64,000 bases of DNA from Acidipropionibacterium virtanenii (GCF_003325455.1 NZ_CP025198.1:1860001-1924000); one strand, 5' to 3'; counted from the first letter of the stretch, positions 31,702 through 41,600 are shown. Notes: generated by a model from the letters alone, not told the origin. Translations and numbers: made by a program.

Positions 31702-32181
31702 ATGACACTGCAGAATGCGGCGGGAAGCCCTCAGCAGGTGACCGTTCTCAGGATGATCGCCGCGGCGATGGCGATGGCCCTGGTGATGGTCGCGCTCGTC
31801 TCGTTCTTCATCCTGGAACCCGAGCCTCAGGCGGATCCGATGCTGGGCTGGATCCTGGCCGTCGCCGCACCGGTGGTGTCCTTCCTGGCGTCGCGGGTCG
31901 CGTCGGTGGTCGGCACGGCCGTTCAGGAGCCGTCCCAGCTGTACCAGGCCTACGCGTCGAGGTTCTTCATCACCATGAGCCTGGCAGAGGCTCCGGGCCT
32001 GCTGATGTACGTCGCCGGGATCATCATGAGGCTGAGCTGGATGCAGGTCGCGCTGGGCCTGGTGCTCACGGCCGCTGTGGTGTGGCTCGTGCTGCGTCCC
32101 ACCCGCCAGAAGGCCGGGGCCTTCGCGGAGAAGAGCATGGGCACCGGGGCCGACGTGCAGGCCTTCGTGGAGATGTTCTGA
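31702..32181 (+). CDS. Hypothetical four-helix membrane protein
   Basis: 159 residues with four hydrophobic segments: VLRMIAAAMAMALVMVALVSFFIL, MLGWILAVAAPVVSFLASRVASVV, FFITMSLAEAPGLLMYVAGIIM and WMQVALGLVLTAAVVWLVL. The third contains MSLAEAPGLL, reminiscent of small actinobacterial membrane proteins that resemble the ATP-synthase c-subunit superficially, but no catalytic residue pattern is seen. TAGTCT ends 7 nt before the ATG, so it has its own leaderless promoter. No function is proposed. Confidence 0.7.
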   Translation: MTLQNAAGSPQQVTVLRMIAAAMAMALVMVALVSFFILEPEPQADPMLGWILAVAAPVVSFLASRVASVVGTAVQEPSQLYQAYASRFFITMSLAEAPGLLMYVAGIIMRLSWMQVALGLVLTAAVVWLVLRPTRQKAGAFAEKSMGTGADVQAFVEMF

Positions 32182-32218
32182 GTGCCAGCCCACGCCCCGA
32201 TCCTGCCGATCCTGATTG

Positions 32219-32250
32219 TCCGATAAGCGACATTATGTCATTTATTCGGG
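32219..32250. repeat. AT-rich imperfect inverted repeat
   Basis: CCGATAAGCGACAT and ATGTCATTTATTCGG are near inverted repeats around one base. It is an AT-rich island directly after the membrane-protein gene. The TGTC..ATAA pattern resembles resolvase-type sites, but no recombinase is nearby. The rest of the 547-bp gap to the permease holds the motif at 32425 and the leader structure at 32648-32719; 32251-32420 shows nothing recognisable. Confidence 0.35.
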
Positions 32251-32424
32251 AGATGGGGATCTGAAGCCGGCCTCCCCCGGGCCCTCTTCACCTCACTCCT
32301 CGTACGGCCAGGCCTCGAACGCCTCAAACAGAGACGCCGGGCTCTCGGTCGTGGTGGCGAGTGTGAGGGAGTTCGGGAGTTGAGTTCCGGGCGTGGGATC
32401 AGCGGTTCGATGGTTAGAGTGCAT

Positions 32425-32436
32425 GGGCCTGTTATT
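32425..32436 (+). repeat. GGGCCTGTTATT motif, copy 3
   Basis: Exact 12-mer, preceded by TGCAT, in the long gap upstream of the amino-acid permease. With the copy at 34394 it forms a direct repeat flanking the permease gene. Confidence 0.6.
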
Positions 32437-32647
32437 CCCAGATACTCGCCCGACGCTGTTCCCGTGCCGAATACTGAGACGACGCCCTGTTACAGAACGG
32501 TGACAGTTTCCCCGCGCCGGCTGTGATGAACCTCACTCCCCATCCCTGCGTCGGGCCCGGAACGGCTCGCCTCGTGACGACCGGGGGAATCCCTGCGCGG
32601 GAATATGAGGAAGTCTCCCACTGATCGACGGCGACCGGGCGTAGCAT

Positions 32648-32719
32648 CCCCGTTCATCAATGCCCGTTCAGCAAATGCACCGGGCAGCCATCACTGAACA
32701 CACCCATCACCGAACGGGG
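32648..32719 (+). promoter_or_regulatory. Candidate structured leader of the permease mRNA (pseudoknot and SD-sequestering helix)
   Basis: CCCCGTTC (32648-32655) can pair with GAACGGGG (32712-32719), the latter running into the ribosome-binding site GGGGGGAAG. Inside, TGCCCG (32661-32666) pairs with CGGGCA (32681-32686) and GTTCAG (32666-32671) pairs with CTGAAC (32694-32699), which would give an H-type pseudoknot. A TAGCAT hexamer at 32642-32647 could be a -10 box; if so, transcription would start near 32654 and remove the outer helix. No known riboswitch class was matched. Confidence 0.35.
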
Positions 32720-32728
32720 GGAAGCCCA

Positions 32729-34324
32729 GTGAGCATCCTCAGAACCAAATCTGTCGAGCAGTCACTTCGCGACACCGAGGATCCGGAACATCAGCTCAAC
32801 AAGAGCCTGTCATGGGTCGAACTCACGATGTTCGGCATCGGCGTCGTCATCGGCGCCGGCATCTTCACCATGACCGGGCGGGTCGCCCATTCCATGAGCG
32901 GCCCCTCGATCATCGTCAGCTTCATCATCGCCGCCATCGCCTGCGGACTGGCGGCCATGTGCTACGCCGAGTTCGCCTCGACCGTCCCGGTCGCCGGCTC
33001 CGCCTACACCTTCTCCTACGCCTCCATGGGCGAGATCTTCGCCTGGATCATCGGTTGGGATCTGTTCCTGGAACTCTTCCTGGCCTCCTCGGTGGTCGCT
33101 CAGGGCTGGAGCGCCTACCTCACGGTCTTCCTCTCCCAGCTCGGCATCGACCTGCCGCCGCAGATCGTCTCGGGAGGCCGGTTCGACCTGCTGGCCTTCG
33201 GCCTCATCATCGTCCTGGGCCTGCTGCTCATCGGCGGCATCAAGGAGTCGGTGCGCGTCAACACGGCTCTGGTCGCCATCAAGCTGTTCATCGTGATGTT
33301 CGTGATCGTCGCGGGCATCGGCTACGTCAAGGCGTCGAACTTCACCCCCTTCGTCCCGGACAAGCAGCCCGTGGAGAGCTCTGGAGGTCTCACCCAGCCG
33401 CTGCTCCAGTGGTTCACCGGCTCCCAGCAGACGGCATTCGGCGTCTCCGGTATCGTCGCCGGCGCCGCCCTGGTGTTCTTCGCCTACATCGGTTTCGACG
33501 TCGTCGCCACCACCGCCGAGGAGGCCAGGAACCCCGAGCGCGACGTTCCCCTGGGCATCCTCGGCTCGCTGGTCGTGTGCACCATCCTCTACATCGCGAT
33601 CTCGCTGGTACTGATCGGCATGGTCCCCTATGACCAGCTCGACCCGAGCGCCTCCCTGGCCAAGGCCTTCACCACCGTCGGCAAACCCTGGATGGCCATC
33701 GTCATCTCGGCGGGCGCGGTGGCCGGACTCACCACCGTGGTGCTGACGATGATGATCGGCGCCACCCGCGTGATCTTCGCGATGTCGCGCGACGGGCTGC
33801 TGCCCGAGGGCCTCTCCCACGTGCATCCGAAGACCCGCACCCCCTACCGCATCACCATCATCATCATGCTGGCCGACGGACTGCTGGCCGCCCTGGTGCC
33901 TCCCGGCATCCTCGACGAGATGGTCAACATCGGCACCCTGCTCGCCTTCGTGATGGTCTCGATCGGCATCATCGTGCTGCGCCGCAAGCGCCCCGATCTT
34001 CCCCGCGCCTTCCGGGTGCCGTGGGTACCGGTGATCCCGATCATCTCCGCGATCATCTGCCTCTACCTCATGCTCAACCTCTCGATCGAGACCTGGATGC
34101 GATTCCTGATCTGGATGGTGATCGGTTTCATCGTGTACTTCAGCTACTCGAAGGGCCATTCACGGCTGGCACACGGCAGTGATCTCACCGCCGACATCAA
34201 CGAGCAGATCGTCAACGTGATGGACCATCAGTACGACACCCGCCGGAAGACCCGCCGCGCGGCCGGTTCCGAGTCGGAGGGAGCCACGAGCACGGCACCC
34301 TCCGATTCTCCCCATGAATCCTGA
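32729..34324 (+). CDS. APC-family amino-acid permease (cationic amino-acid transporter type)
   Basis: 531 residues from GTG 32729, preceded by GGGGGGAAG. Twelve or more membrane segments are seen. The start LNKSLSWVELTMFGIGVVIGAGIFTMTGRVA carries the APC substrate loop GIGAGIF-type (VIGAGIF), and FFAYIGFDVVATTAEEARNPERDVPLGILGSLVVCTILYI is the helix-6/7 hallmark of YfnA/RocE/CAT-like permeases. LRRKRPDLPRAFRVPWVPVIPIISAIICLYLM is the conserved C-terminal part. The final 60 residues are a polar cytoplasmic tail. It is monocistronic, with a long leader and a perfect-palindrome terminator. Substrate specificity is not resolved. Confidence 0.9.
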   Translation: MSILRTKSVEQSLRDTEDPEHQLNKSLSWVELTMFGIGVVIGAGIFTMTGRVAHSMSGPSIIVSFIIAAIACGLAAMCYAEFASTVPVAGSAYTFSYASMGEIFAWIIGWDLFLELFLASSVVAQGWSAYLTVFLSQLGIDLPPQIVSGGRFDLLAFGLIIVLGLLLIGGIKESVRVNTALVAIKLFIVMFVIVAGIGYVKASNFTPFVPDKQPVESSGGLTQPLLQWFTGSQQTAFGVSGIVAGAALVFFAYIGFDVVATTAEEARNPERDVPLGILGSLVVCTILYIAISLVLIGMVPYDQLDPSASLAKAFTTVGKPWMAIVISAGAVAGLTTVVLTMMIGATRVIFAMSRDGLLPEGLSHVHPKTRTPYRITIIIMLADGLLAALVPPGILDEMVNIGTLLAFVMVSIGIIVLRRKRPDLPRAFRVPWVPVIPIISAIICLYLMLNLSIETWMRFLIWMVIGFIVYFSYSKGHSRLAHGSDLTADINEQIVNVMDHQYDTRRKTRRAAGSESEGATSTAPSDSPHES

Positions 34325-34341
34325 GCGCACGTCCCACCATC

Positions 34342-34387
34342 ATTGATGAATGTGGCCCCGTCCATGGACGGGGCCACATTCATCAAT
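34342..34387. terminator. 46-bp perfect palindrome between permease and arfB
   Basis: Two 23-base arms without loop (ATTGATGAATGTGGCCCCGT at the start, centre CCATGG), 17 nt after the permease stop. It is suited to stop transcription from both convergent genes. No U-tract is present. Confidence 0.88.
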
Positions 34388-34393
34388 ATGCGT

Positions 34394-34405
34394 GGGCCTG
34401 TTATT
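34394..34405 (+). repeat. GGGCCTGTTATT motif, copy 4
   Basis: Exact 12-mer immediately after the palindrome and just before the arfB 3' end; upstream bases TGCGT resemble the TGCAT before copy 3. With 32425 it brackets the permease as a direct repeat. Confidence 0.6.
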
Positions 34406-34418
34406 GGGATGAGTAGGA

Positions 34419-34856
34419 TCACCAGTCAGTGGGAGGACGCCGTTCGGCCTTCGTCCGGGACCGCCGCTTCTTGGCCTCCAGACGCCGACGCTTCGATCCG
34501 CGGGTGGGCCGGGTACGCCTGCGGGAGCGCACGGGCCGCCCGGCGGCACCGAGCAGCGCGGCCATCCGAATTCGTGCGGCGCGCCTGTTGGCCAGCTGCT
34601 CGCGGTACTGGGAGGCCGCCACCGTGAGGATGCCGCCGACGAGCCTGCTCTCCAGACCGGCGAGCAGGCGGGAACGCAGCCGTTCGGGGATGTCGGGGCA
34701 GCCTGCCACGTCGAGGCTGAGCTCGACCCGGGAGGAGGAGGTGTTGACACCCTGACCGCCGGGCCCCGAGCTGTGGGAGAAGCGCTCGTGGAGGTGAGCC
34801 TCACCGATCACGAATTCGCCGCCGGACTCCCCCGTGGTCACCTGCAGGCCGTCCAT
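34419..34856 (-). CDS. arfB: Peptidyl-tRNA hydrolase ArfB (RF1-domain, GGQ protein)
   Basis: 145 residues. FSHSSGPGGQGVNTSSSRVELSLDV carries the GGQ tripeptide that hydrolyses peptidyl-tRNA, and the C-terminus is the basic tail RSRRRTRPTRGSKRRRLEAKKRRSRTKAER that enters the empty mRNA channel of stalled ribosomes. It rescues non-stop ribosomes independently of tmRNA. ATG 34856 is chosen because TAGGCT lies 8 nt upstream on the minus strand. It is divergent from the uracil-DNA glycosylase gene. Confidence 0.92.
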   Translation of the reverse strand: MDGLQVTTGESGGEFVIGEAHLHERFSHSSGPGGQGVNTSSSRVELSLDVAGCPDIPERLRSRLLAGLESRLVGGILTVAASQYREQLANRRAARIRMAALLGAAGRPVRSRRRTRPTRGSKRRRLEAKKRRSRTKAERRPPTDW

Positions 34857-34896
34857 GGGGACCAAGCCTAGGCGAACGGGGTGACAGACTCGGAGG

Positions 34897-35733
34897 GTGC
34901 CTGCTCTTCCCCACCCGAGCACCGGTGAATTCTTCGACTCCCCGGTGCCGCCCGGCACCGGATGGCCGGGCGACCCCGCCGACTCCAGGACGCCGGTGGC
35001 GGATTCGGCGGCCGACGCCTCGGACCTTGCGCGGTCCGCTGATGACCTGCGGCATCTGGACGCCGTGGTGTCGGTGTGCCGGGCCTGCCCGAGGCTGGTG
35101 TCCTGGCGGGAGCGGGTCGCGGTCGAGAAGCGCGCCTCCTTCGCCGATCAGCCCTACTGGGGCCGTCCGGTGCCCTCCTTCGGGGACCCCCGGGCCCGGC
35201 TGCTCGTGGTGGGGCTGGCCCCGGCCGCCAACGGCGCCAACCGGACCGGGCGGATGTTCACCGGTGACTGGTCGGGAGACTGGCTCTACGCCGCGCTTCA
35301 CCGGGCCGGACTGGCGAGCGCGCCGACCGCCGTCGACGCCCGCGACGGAATGGAGCTGCGGGGATGCCGGATCCTGTCCCCGGTCCACTGCGCCCCGCCG
35401 GCCAACCGGCCCTCGGTCGAGGAGCGGCGGACATGCTCCGCCTGGTTCGACCGGGAACTGGTGCTGCTGACCGGGGCGCGCGCCGCCCTGTGCCTGGGGT
35501 CGATGGCCTGGACATCCCTTCTGGGGGCCGCGCGCCGGCTGGGGTGGACGGTGCCGCGCCCGGCGCCGCGCTTCGGCCATGGAGCGCGGGCCCGCCTGCT
35601 ACGCCCCGGCGGGGCGGGCCTCGAGGTCGTCGGGTGCTACCACGTGAGCCAGCGCAACACATTCACCGGCCGTCTGACCGTCGGTATGCTCGACGAGGCG
35701 ATCGCGGCCGCCGATCGCCTGTCACGCGGGTGA
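34897..35733 (+). CDS. Uracil-DNA glycosylase, family 5 (UDGb)
   Basis: 278 residues. The iron-sulfur cluster cysteines include [13 protein letters not shown] near residue 60, with others at [12 protein letters not shown] and RRTCSAW. The active-site motif is [28 protein letters not shown], typical of family 5 enzymes (GLAPAxxGANxTGRxFTGD), and the late motif is [18 protein letters not shown]. It removes uracil and some other deaminated bases from DNA. GTG 34897 follows CAGACT with a 6-nt gap. The N-terminal [21 protein letters not shown] also belongs to the family. Confidence 0.92.
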   Translation: MPALPHPSTGEFFDSPVPPGTGWPGDPADSRTPVADSAADASDLARSADDLRHLDAVVSVCRACPRLVSWRERVAVEKRASFADQPYWGRPVPSFGDPRARLLVVGLAPAANGANRTGRMFTGDWSGDWLYAALHRAGLASAPTAVDARDGMELRGCRILSPVHCAPPANRPSVEERRTCSAWFDRELVLLTGARAALCLGSMAWTSLLGAARRLGWTVPRPAPRFGHGARARLLRPGGAGLEVVGCYHVSQRNTFTGRLTVGMLDEAIAAADRLSRG

Positions 35734-35834
35734 CCGGGCCCGGTACGACGTCGGTACTGGAATAACGGCCGTTGTCGTGCTGTTCTTGGAGGCGCGACGG
35801 ATATGTCCCCGTCGCCTCGGAAGGGGAGGCCCAG

Positions 35835-36902
35835 ATGAACGACAAGGAGAATCGACTGTTCGGCTGGAGCTCGGATGTCGATCCCGACGGGATCGACGTG
35901 TCGACCCTCATCCTCACCGTCGGCTCATTCGCCGACATCGGCCATGCTCAGCAGCACCTGCGCCAGAGCATGCTGGCCGAGCTCGCCCATCGTGAGCTCG
36001 GCGAGTTCAGGCTCGACGAGATCCTGGATCACCGCGACTCCCGGCCCCCGATCATCTTCGACTCCGACCACTTCGAGGGATACGAGTCCCCCCGGATGGT
36101 GCTGCACGAGGTGACCGATGAGCTCGGTCAGAGCTTCCTGCTGCTCGACGGTCCGGAGCCGGCGTTGCGCTGGAACCAGATGACCGACGAGATCCGCGAG
36201 ATCATCGACGAACTCGGGGTGCGCCTGACCATCATCACCCAGTCGATCCCGATGGCGGCCCCCCACACCCGACCGGTCCAGGTGACCAGGTGGGCGAGCA
36301 GGCCCGAACTGATCATCGGGCACTCCTCCCCGTTCGGCCGCATCCAGATGCCGGCCTCCTTCCCGGCGGTGCTCAGCCAGCGGCTGGGCGAGTCGCGTCA
36401 CGACGTGGTCGGGCTGGCGGCCCACGTGCCGCACTACCTCACCGATCTCGACTACCCCGACGCCGCCCGTGCGCTGGTCGAGGCGATCCGCCAGATCACC
36501 GGGCTGGCCCTGCCCAGCCATGCCCTGGCGATGGCCGCCGGCGTGGTCCGTGCCCAGATCTCCAGCCAGGTCGAGGACTCCGAGGAGCTCAGCGCGATGG
36601 TCTCGGCCCTCGAGGAGCAGTACGACGACCAGTCCGGGCGGCGCGAGATCGAGTCCCAGCACGTGACCCTTCCCAGCGCCGATGACATCGGCGCCGAGGC
36701 CGAGGCCTTCCTGCGCTCGATGGACGACCCGGACGACGGCTCCTCCGGGGAGGATGACGGGCAGGCCCGCGACGAGGATCAGCAGGGCCGGCGCGGCGAT
36801 GACGGTGAGGCTGATGATGCCGGCGGAGCCGGCGATGAGAACGTCGGGACCGACCCCTACCGGCCCCGTCACGGCGACGACTCCTGGGGACTCACCGACT
36901 GA
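35835..36902 (+). CDS. PAC2-family protein
   Basis: 355 residues. The PAC2 domain covers about residues 20-265: VSTLILTVGSFADIGHAQQHLRQSML, RPPIIFDSDHFEGYESPRMVLHEVTDELGQSFLLLDGPEPALRWNQM, HTRPVQVTRW and VVGLAAHVPHYLTDLDYPDAARALVEAIRQITGLALP. Proteins of this family relate to proteasome-assembly chaperone 2 and are widespread in actinobacteria with unclear function. Coiled-coil-like residues follow, and the last 60 residues are an acidic, glycine-rich tail. GGGGAGG precedes the ATG. The Hsp70-like gene follows 85 nt later with its own promoter-like TAGGCT. Confidence 0.88.
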   Translation: MNDKENRLFGWSSDVDPDGIDVSTLILTVGSFADIGHAQQHLRQSMLAELAHRELGEFRLDEILDHRDSRPPIIFDSDHFEGYESPRMVLHEVTDELGQSFLLLDGPEPALRWNQMTDEIREIIDELGVRLTIITQSIPMAAPHTRPVQVTRWASRPELIIGHSSPFGRIQMPASFPAVLSQRLGESRHDVVGLAAHVPHYLTDLDYPDAARALVEAIRQITGLALPSHALAMAAGVVRAQISSQVEDSEELSAMVSALEEQYDDQSGRREIESQHVTLPSADDIGAEAEAFLRSMDDPDDGSSGEDDGQARDEDQQGRRGDDGEADDAGGAGDENVGTDPYRPRHGDDSWGLTD

Positions 36903-36987
36903 GGAACCGGAGGCCCGTGAACCGGTGGGCGGTGCCGCTGCCCGGACGACCCATGGAGCCCGTGGCCGACACCGATAGGCTTCGGGC

Positions 36988-38493
36988 ATGGATCTCGGCA
37001 TTGACCTTGGAACCACCCACACCGTGGTCGCGGTGGTTGACCGCGGCAACTTCCCGCTGCTGTCCTTCTCCGACGAGTTCGGCGACTCCCACGACCATCT
37101 GCCCAGCATCTCCGCACTGGGGCCGGGAGACGGTGAGCTGATCCACGGCTTCGAGGCGGCACGGGCGATGGCCCAGGGGCTGCCCGGCATCCGATCGGTC
37201 AAGAGGTTCCTGTCGAACCCGGCTGTCACCTCCTCCACCCCGGTGACCCTGGGCGCCGGCCGGGAAGGGGCCCGTGTCCTGGGGATCGGCGAGCTGCTCA
37301 CCTCCTACCTGAGGCATCTGCACGACCAGATCTCCCGGGCCACCGGTACCGACGCGTTGCGCGCAGTGGTCGGAGTGCCTGCGCACGCCCACACCGGGCA
37401 GCGGTTCGTCACGATCGAGGCCTTCAAGGCCGCCGGGTTCGAGGTCCTGGGAATGCTCAACGAGCCGTCGGCGGCGGGCCTGGAGTACGCCATGAGGCAG
37501 TCGAGGACCCTCAACTCGAGACGGACCCGGATCATCATCTACGACCTGGGAGGAGGCACCTTCGACGCCTCGCTGGTCGACATGTCGGGGACTGTCGGCG
37601 AGGTGATCGACTCGGTGGGCCTCAACGACCTGGGCGGGGAGGACTTCGACCAGGTGCTGGCCGGCATGGCGCGGCCCCGGTTGGCCGACGCTGTCTCCGA
37701 GGACGCCCTGCGCGAGGCCTGCCGGATCGCCAAGGAGGGGCTGCGGCCGCAGTCGCGCAACGTGCTGGTCGATCTGCCCGAGGAGACGGTGCGGATCCCG
37801 GTGGCAGAGTACGAGGACGCCTGCCAGCCCCTGGTGGACCGCAGCATCGACGTGATGACGCCGTTGAGCAACCTGCTGCAGTCCGATCCGGCCCGTTCCG
37901 ACGTCGCCGGGATCGACATGGTCGGCGGAGCCACCTCCCTGCCACTGGTCCCCCGCCGGATCCGCGACCTCTTCGGACGCCGCGTCCACCGCTCCCCCAA
38001 CCCCACCGGTTCCACGGCCATCGGCCTGGCCATTGCGGCGGACCCGACCTCCCCCTACAGCATCCGCGACAGGCTGTCACGAGGATTCGGCGTGTTCCGG
38101 GAGACCAACTGGGGCCAGCAGGTCGCCTTCGACGTGCTGGCGGACCAGACCCTCCGGCTGGACTCCCCCACCACCATCACCAGGCGCTACCGCAGCGGCC
38201 ACAACATCGGCATCTACCGGTTCGTCGAGTTCTCCCGCACCGATGCCGACGGCACCCCGCGCGGCGATCTCACCCCCTTCGCTCAGATCGTGGTGCCCTT
38301 CGACGAGAGCCTGCAGCGTTCTGGGGCGGCCATCGGCCCCGAGGACGTCCACCCCGTCGACAACGGCCACTGGGCCGAGGAGACGTACACCATCGACCCG
38401 TCGGGCATGGTCAGCGCCGAGATCTCCGATCTGGACACGGGCTGGTCGGCGTCCACCACGATGGGTCTGGACCGGCCCGTCGTCCGGTCGTAG
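36988..38493 (+). CDS. Hsp70-family ATPase, short form lacking the lid
   Basis: 501 residues. An actin-like ATPase domain occupies about 1-355: LGIDLGTTHTVVAVVD (phosphate 1), VVGVPAHAHTGQRFVTIEAFKAAGFEVLGMLNEPSAAGLEYAM, IIYDLGGGTFDASLVD (phosphate 2), GGEDFDQVL and GIDMVGGATSLPLVPRRIRDLFG (adenosine). The beta-sandwich substrate region follows to about residue 490 and ends without the alpha-helical lid and EEVD-like tail of DnaK (about 610-640 residues). No J-protein or GrpE is adjacent, so it is a specialised Hsp70. TAGGCT ends 6 nt before the ATG (leaderless). Its client is unknown; the PAC2 gene upstream and PPi-PEPCK downstream give no strong hint. Confidence 0.9.
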   Translation: MDLGIDLGTTHTVVAVVDRGNFPLLSFSDEFGDSHDHLPSISALGPGDGELIHGFEAARAMAQGLPGIRSVKRFLSNPAVTSSTPVTLGAGREGARVLGIGELLTSYLRHLHDQISRATGTDALRAVVGVPAHAHTGQRFVTIEAFKAAGFEVLGMLNEPSAAGLEYAMRQSRTLNSRRTRIIIYDLGGGTFDASLVDMSGTVGEVIDSVGLNDLGGEDFDQVLAGMARPRLADAVSEDALREACRIAKEGLRPQSRNVLVDLPEETVRIPVAEYEDACQPLVDRSIDVMTPLSNLLQSDPARSDVAGIDMVGGATSLPLVPRRIRDLFGRRVHRSPNPTGSTAIGLAIAADPTSPYSIRDRLSRGFGVFRETNWGQQVAFDVLADQTLRLDSPTTITRRYRSGHNIGIYRFVEFSRTDADGTPRGDLTPFAQIVVPFDESLQRSGAAIGPEDVHPVDNGHWAEETYTIDPSGMVSAEISDLDTGWSASTTMGLDRPVVRS

Positions 38494-38570
38494 GCCGGCT
38501 CCGGTGCCGGGACGGCCTTCGACCTGGTCCACGCCGCAGCGTCCTGGCACTGGACCCGCGGCAACGGTCC

Positions 38571-38588
38571 GATCTCCTCGAGGAGATC
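38571..38588. terminator. 18-bp palindrome between convergent Hsp70 and PPi-PEPCK genes
   Basis: GATCTCCTCGAGGAGATC is a perfect palindrome in the 141-bp gap between two convergent stop codons. It is a modest terminator candidate. A longer-range inverted pair (AGGCCGGCT 38492-38500, AGCCGGCCT 38622-38630) brackets it. Confidence 0.5.
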
Positions 38589-38634
38589 ATGACGTGCTCC
38601 CCGACCGGGTCGACCAGCGGAAGCCGGCCTGCTC

Positions 38635-41600
38635 TCAGAACCGGAAGTCGGCCTGTCGGCCGAGGGTGCCGACCAGCAGTTGCCGGTAGCCGTCCGAGGT
38701 CACCGTGTCGTGGTAGGACCGCACCTCCTCCAGGCGGGTCTGGGCGTCGATCTCGGTGCAGGCGATCTCGTTGCGGGGATCGGCGATGAACTCCTGGAGA
38801 TGGGCCAGCCCGGCCTCCGAACGCCGGACGTCCTCGGCCTGCTTGGCGTCCAGGCGGGCGGCGTACCAGTCGGAGGCCAGCACCGACTCGCGGGTGAACA
38901 TCTGCCGCAGCGCCGGATCGTCCAGACTCCAGCCCTCCGCGGTCCGCCCCTCGGCCATGATCTCCAACAGGGCCCGGATCGGGGGCACCGCCATCGCCAC
39001 TGTGCCGTCGTCGAAGTAGGCTCTCGCGACCCGGGCGTGGGTCGCCGAGATGGTGCGCACCGAGTCGGCGAAGACCTGGGGATCCTGCAACTCGGGGCGC
39101 AGCATCTCGGGGGTGAAGATCGTGTCGGGGTGCATGAAGATGCGCCCGAAGTAGATCTTCATGAACTTCTCGGTCATCCGGTAGCCCAGCCGCGAGGCCA
39201 GGATCGTCTCGCCCTGGTGGTCGTAGTCCTCCACCCTCTCCAGATACCCCCCGGCGATCAACGTGCCGGCGTCCCGTTCCTCGGGACTCATCCGACTGAA
39301 CAGTTCGGGCACCAGCAGGGAGATGTCATGGGCCACCTGGACCTTCGGACCGATGCAGCCGGCCGAGGACAACCAGCCGTCATAGCCCGAGAGCACGAAC
39401 GACAGGAACGCCGAATTCAGATCGAAGACCGCCGGCATCGCGTTGAACGGCGCCTTGGTCAGCGCCCCCTCCGAACCCGCTCCGGTCGTCGAGGGACTCT
39501 TGCCGGTCATCGAGGAGATGAACTCCATGAACAACTCCGGCAGCTCCATGTAGTGCAACGGATTGTAGGAGCACAATGCCGGAACCCGGGCCTCGGGGGG
39601 ATTGTTGCGCCGCCCGGCCGCCACCACGTCGACCGGCAGTACCAGCTTCTGGTCAAGGGGTTTGCGGTGGTAGAGGTGGGAAGCCAGACCGGCGATCGCG
39701 GTGGCGCGAGGATGAGCGATATCGGGACGCACCTGCAGGTAGCGCGGATTCTTCGATCGGGCCCCGTCGACCAACCTCGGATCGGCCGACGACACCACGT
39801 ACTTCGGACCGGCAGCAGGATCCGAGTCGGCGAAGTCCGACAGGAAGGTGCGCATCGGGGCGGTGAACTTCGAGAACTCCACAATGTCCTCGCGCATCGC
39901 CGCCACGTCGGCGCGGGTCAGGGGCTGATAGTTCGAGATGAACAGTCCCTCACCTGACATGTCGCGCTCGGTCTGGCGATCGTAGCCCCGGTAGATGGCG
40001 TCATCGGGACGCTGGAACAACAACGCCTCGCAGTTGGCCACCACCTTGCTCGACAGATCGCCGGGACCCACGGTCAACCCGGCGGGCACCACCGCCGAGG
40101 CCGTCATGTCGTCCTCGGTCTGCACCTTGACGTCAGGAGCGTAGTCGTGGCGCAGGGTGAACAGCCGCCAGGCGCCGGTCTCGTCGAAACCCACCCGCAG
40201 CATGTCGACCCGGATCTTCTCACCGTCCAGACGCACCATCGTGCCGTGACGGCCGTTGGTGGGGGCCACCGTGAAATGCGACTTCCAGTCAGAACCCCAC
40301 TCTGGCTTGTAGTACCGCTTGATGGTGAACACCAGTTCCTTGCGGAACTGGGGGATCGACTCGATCCACGCGTTGTAGTCGGCGGTGAAATCCGCGGAGA
40401 CCGTCAGCAACTTGATCACCGAGCCCACCGAGCGTTCCCGCGACAGGATCGCACGATGATCGGATCCGGCCAGGCCGGGATCGGCGAACCGCATCGAGAA
40501 GTCACGGTGCAGGATGTCATCGACCGCGGCCACATCGGCCTCGAAATCAGGCACATAGGCGTTGCCCGGGATGAAGGCGTCCGAGATCGCCTTGGAGATC
40601 TCCGACTTACCGCCGCCCGAGACCGTGCACTGCTTGTGCAGCGTCGTCGAGGCCCCGTCAGTACAGATCAGCGCCCACTGATTGTCGATCTCGCTGTGCT
40701 CGATGCGCATCCGGGTCCCGGTCGGGGTGAGGTACTCATGACCCACCCGCAACCGCACCGACTGCCCGGCACCCTGATCATCCTCCCAGGACACCGTGCC
40801 CTCGCGCAGGCTGAACCGGGCCGGAGTCGGGACCAGCAGCACATCGTCGACGTCCAGGCTGACCGCACAACCGGACGCACCCACCTCGAAATGACCGGGA
40901 TTGGCCGCCACCACCTCGGCCACCGTGGGATCGCCGGGAGCCGACTCGATCGTGTACTCCAGCCCTTCGTTGTAGGAGGTGTAGGCCCTCGCCCCGCCCG
41001 AGTGCTCCTCCTCCGCCAGACCGAACAGGTTGGCCGAGTAGCCGATCTGGGTCTTGACCTCCTTCTTGCAGTAGCCGAAGTAGTTGTCGGCGATGATCGT
41101 CACGATCACACCCGACTCGTCGCGGGCGCACAGTTTGAACGGCTTGCCGTCGTTGTAGCACTCGGCCTCATCGGACCAGCACATGCCGTCGCGGCGCTGA
41201 CGCTCACTGGCCTGATCGGCATGGGGCAGGCCCAGTTCCTTCTTGGTCACCCGGTTCAGATGCGGGGCCAGGATCACACAGCCCGTGTGACCCGTCCAGC
41301 CTGTGGGCGCCAGAGCGGCGTCATTGCCCGGCAGCAGCGGGTCCCCCGCGTTACCGAAGATCCCCTCCACGAAGTCCAGATTCGACACCAGCCCGCCAGG
41401 AGCGAAGAACCGGGTCTCCATCCGCCGCTCGGACACCAGCTCGGGCACCTGGGGCACCACTACCGGGCGCATCAGCAACGACACGTAGGTGTGCGCCTGA
41501 TGCTCGGCGTCCTGGGTCGCGGTGTAGGGCAGCAGGGTGTCACCCGCGGGGGCCTGGAAGGCCGACTCCAGCAGCCGGGCGAAGACCGCCGCCGGCACCG

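Noticed and set aside
32500-32728. Known riboswitch classes (c-di-AMP, guanidine-III) in the permease leader
   Set aside because: Their conserved core sequences are not present; only generic complementary segments were found.
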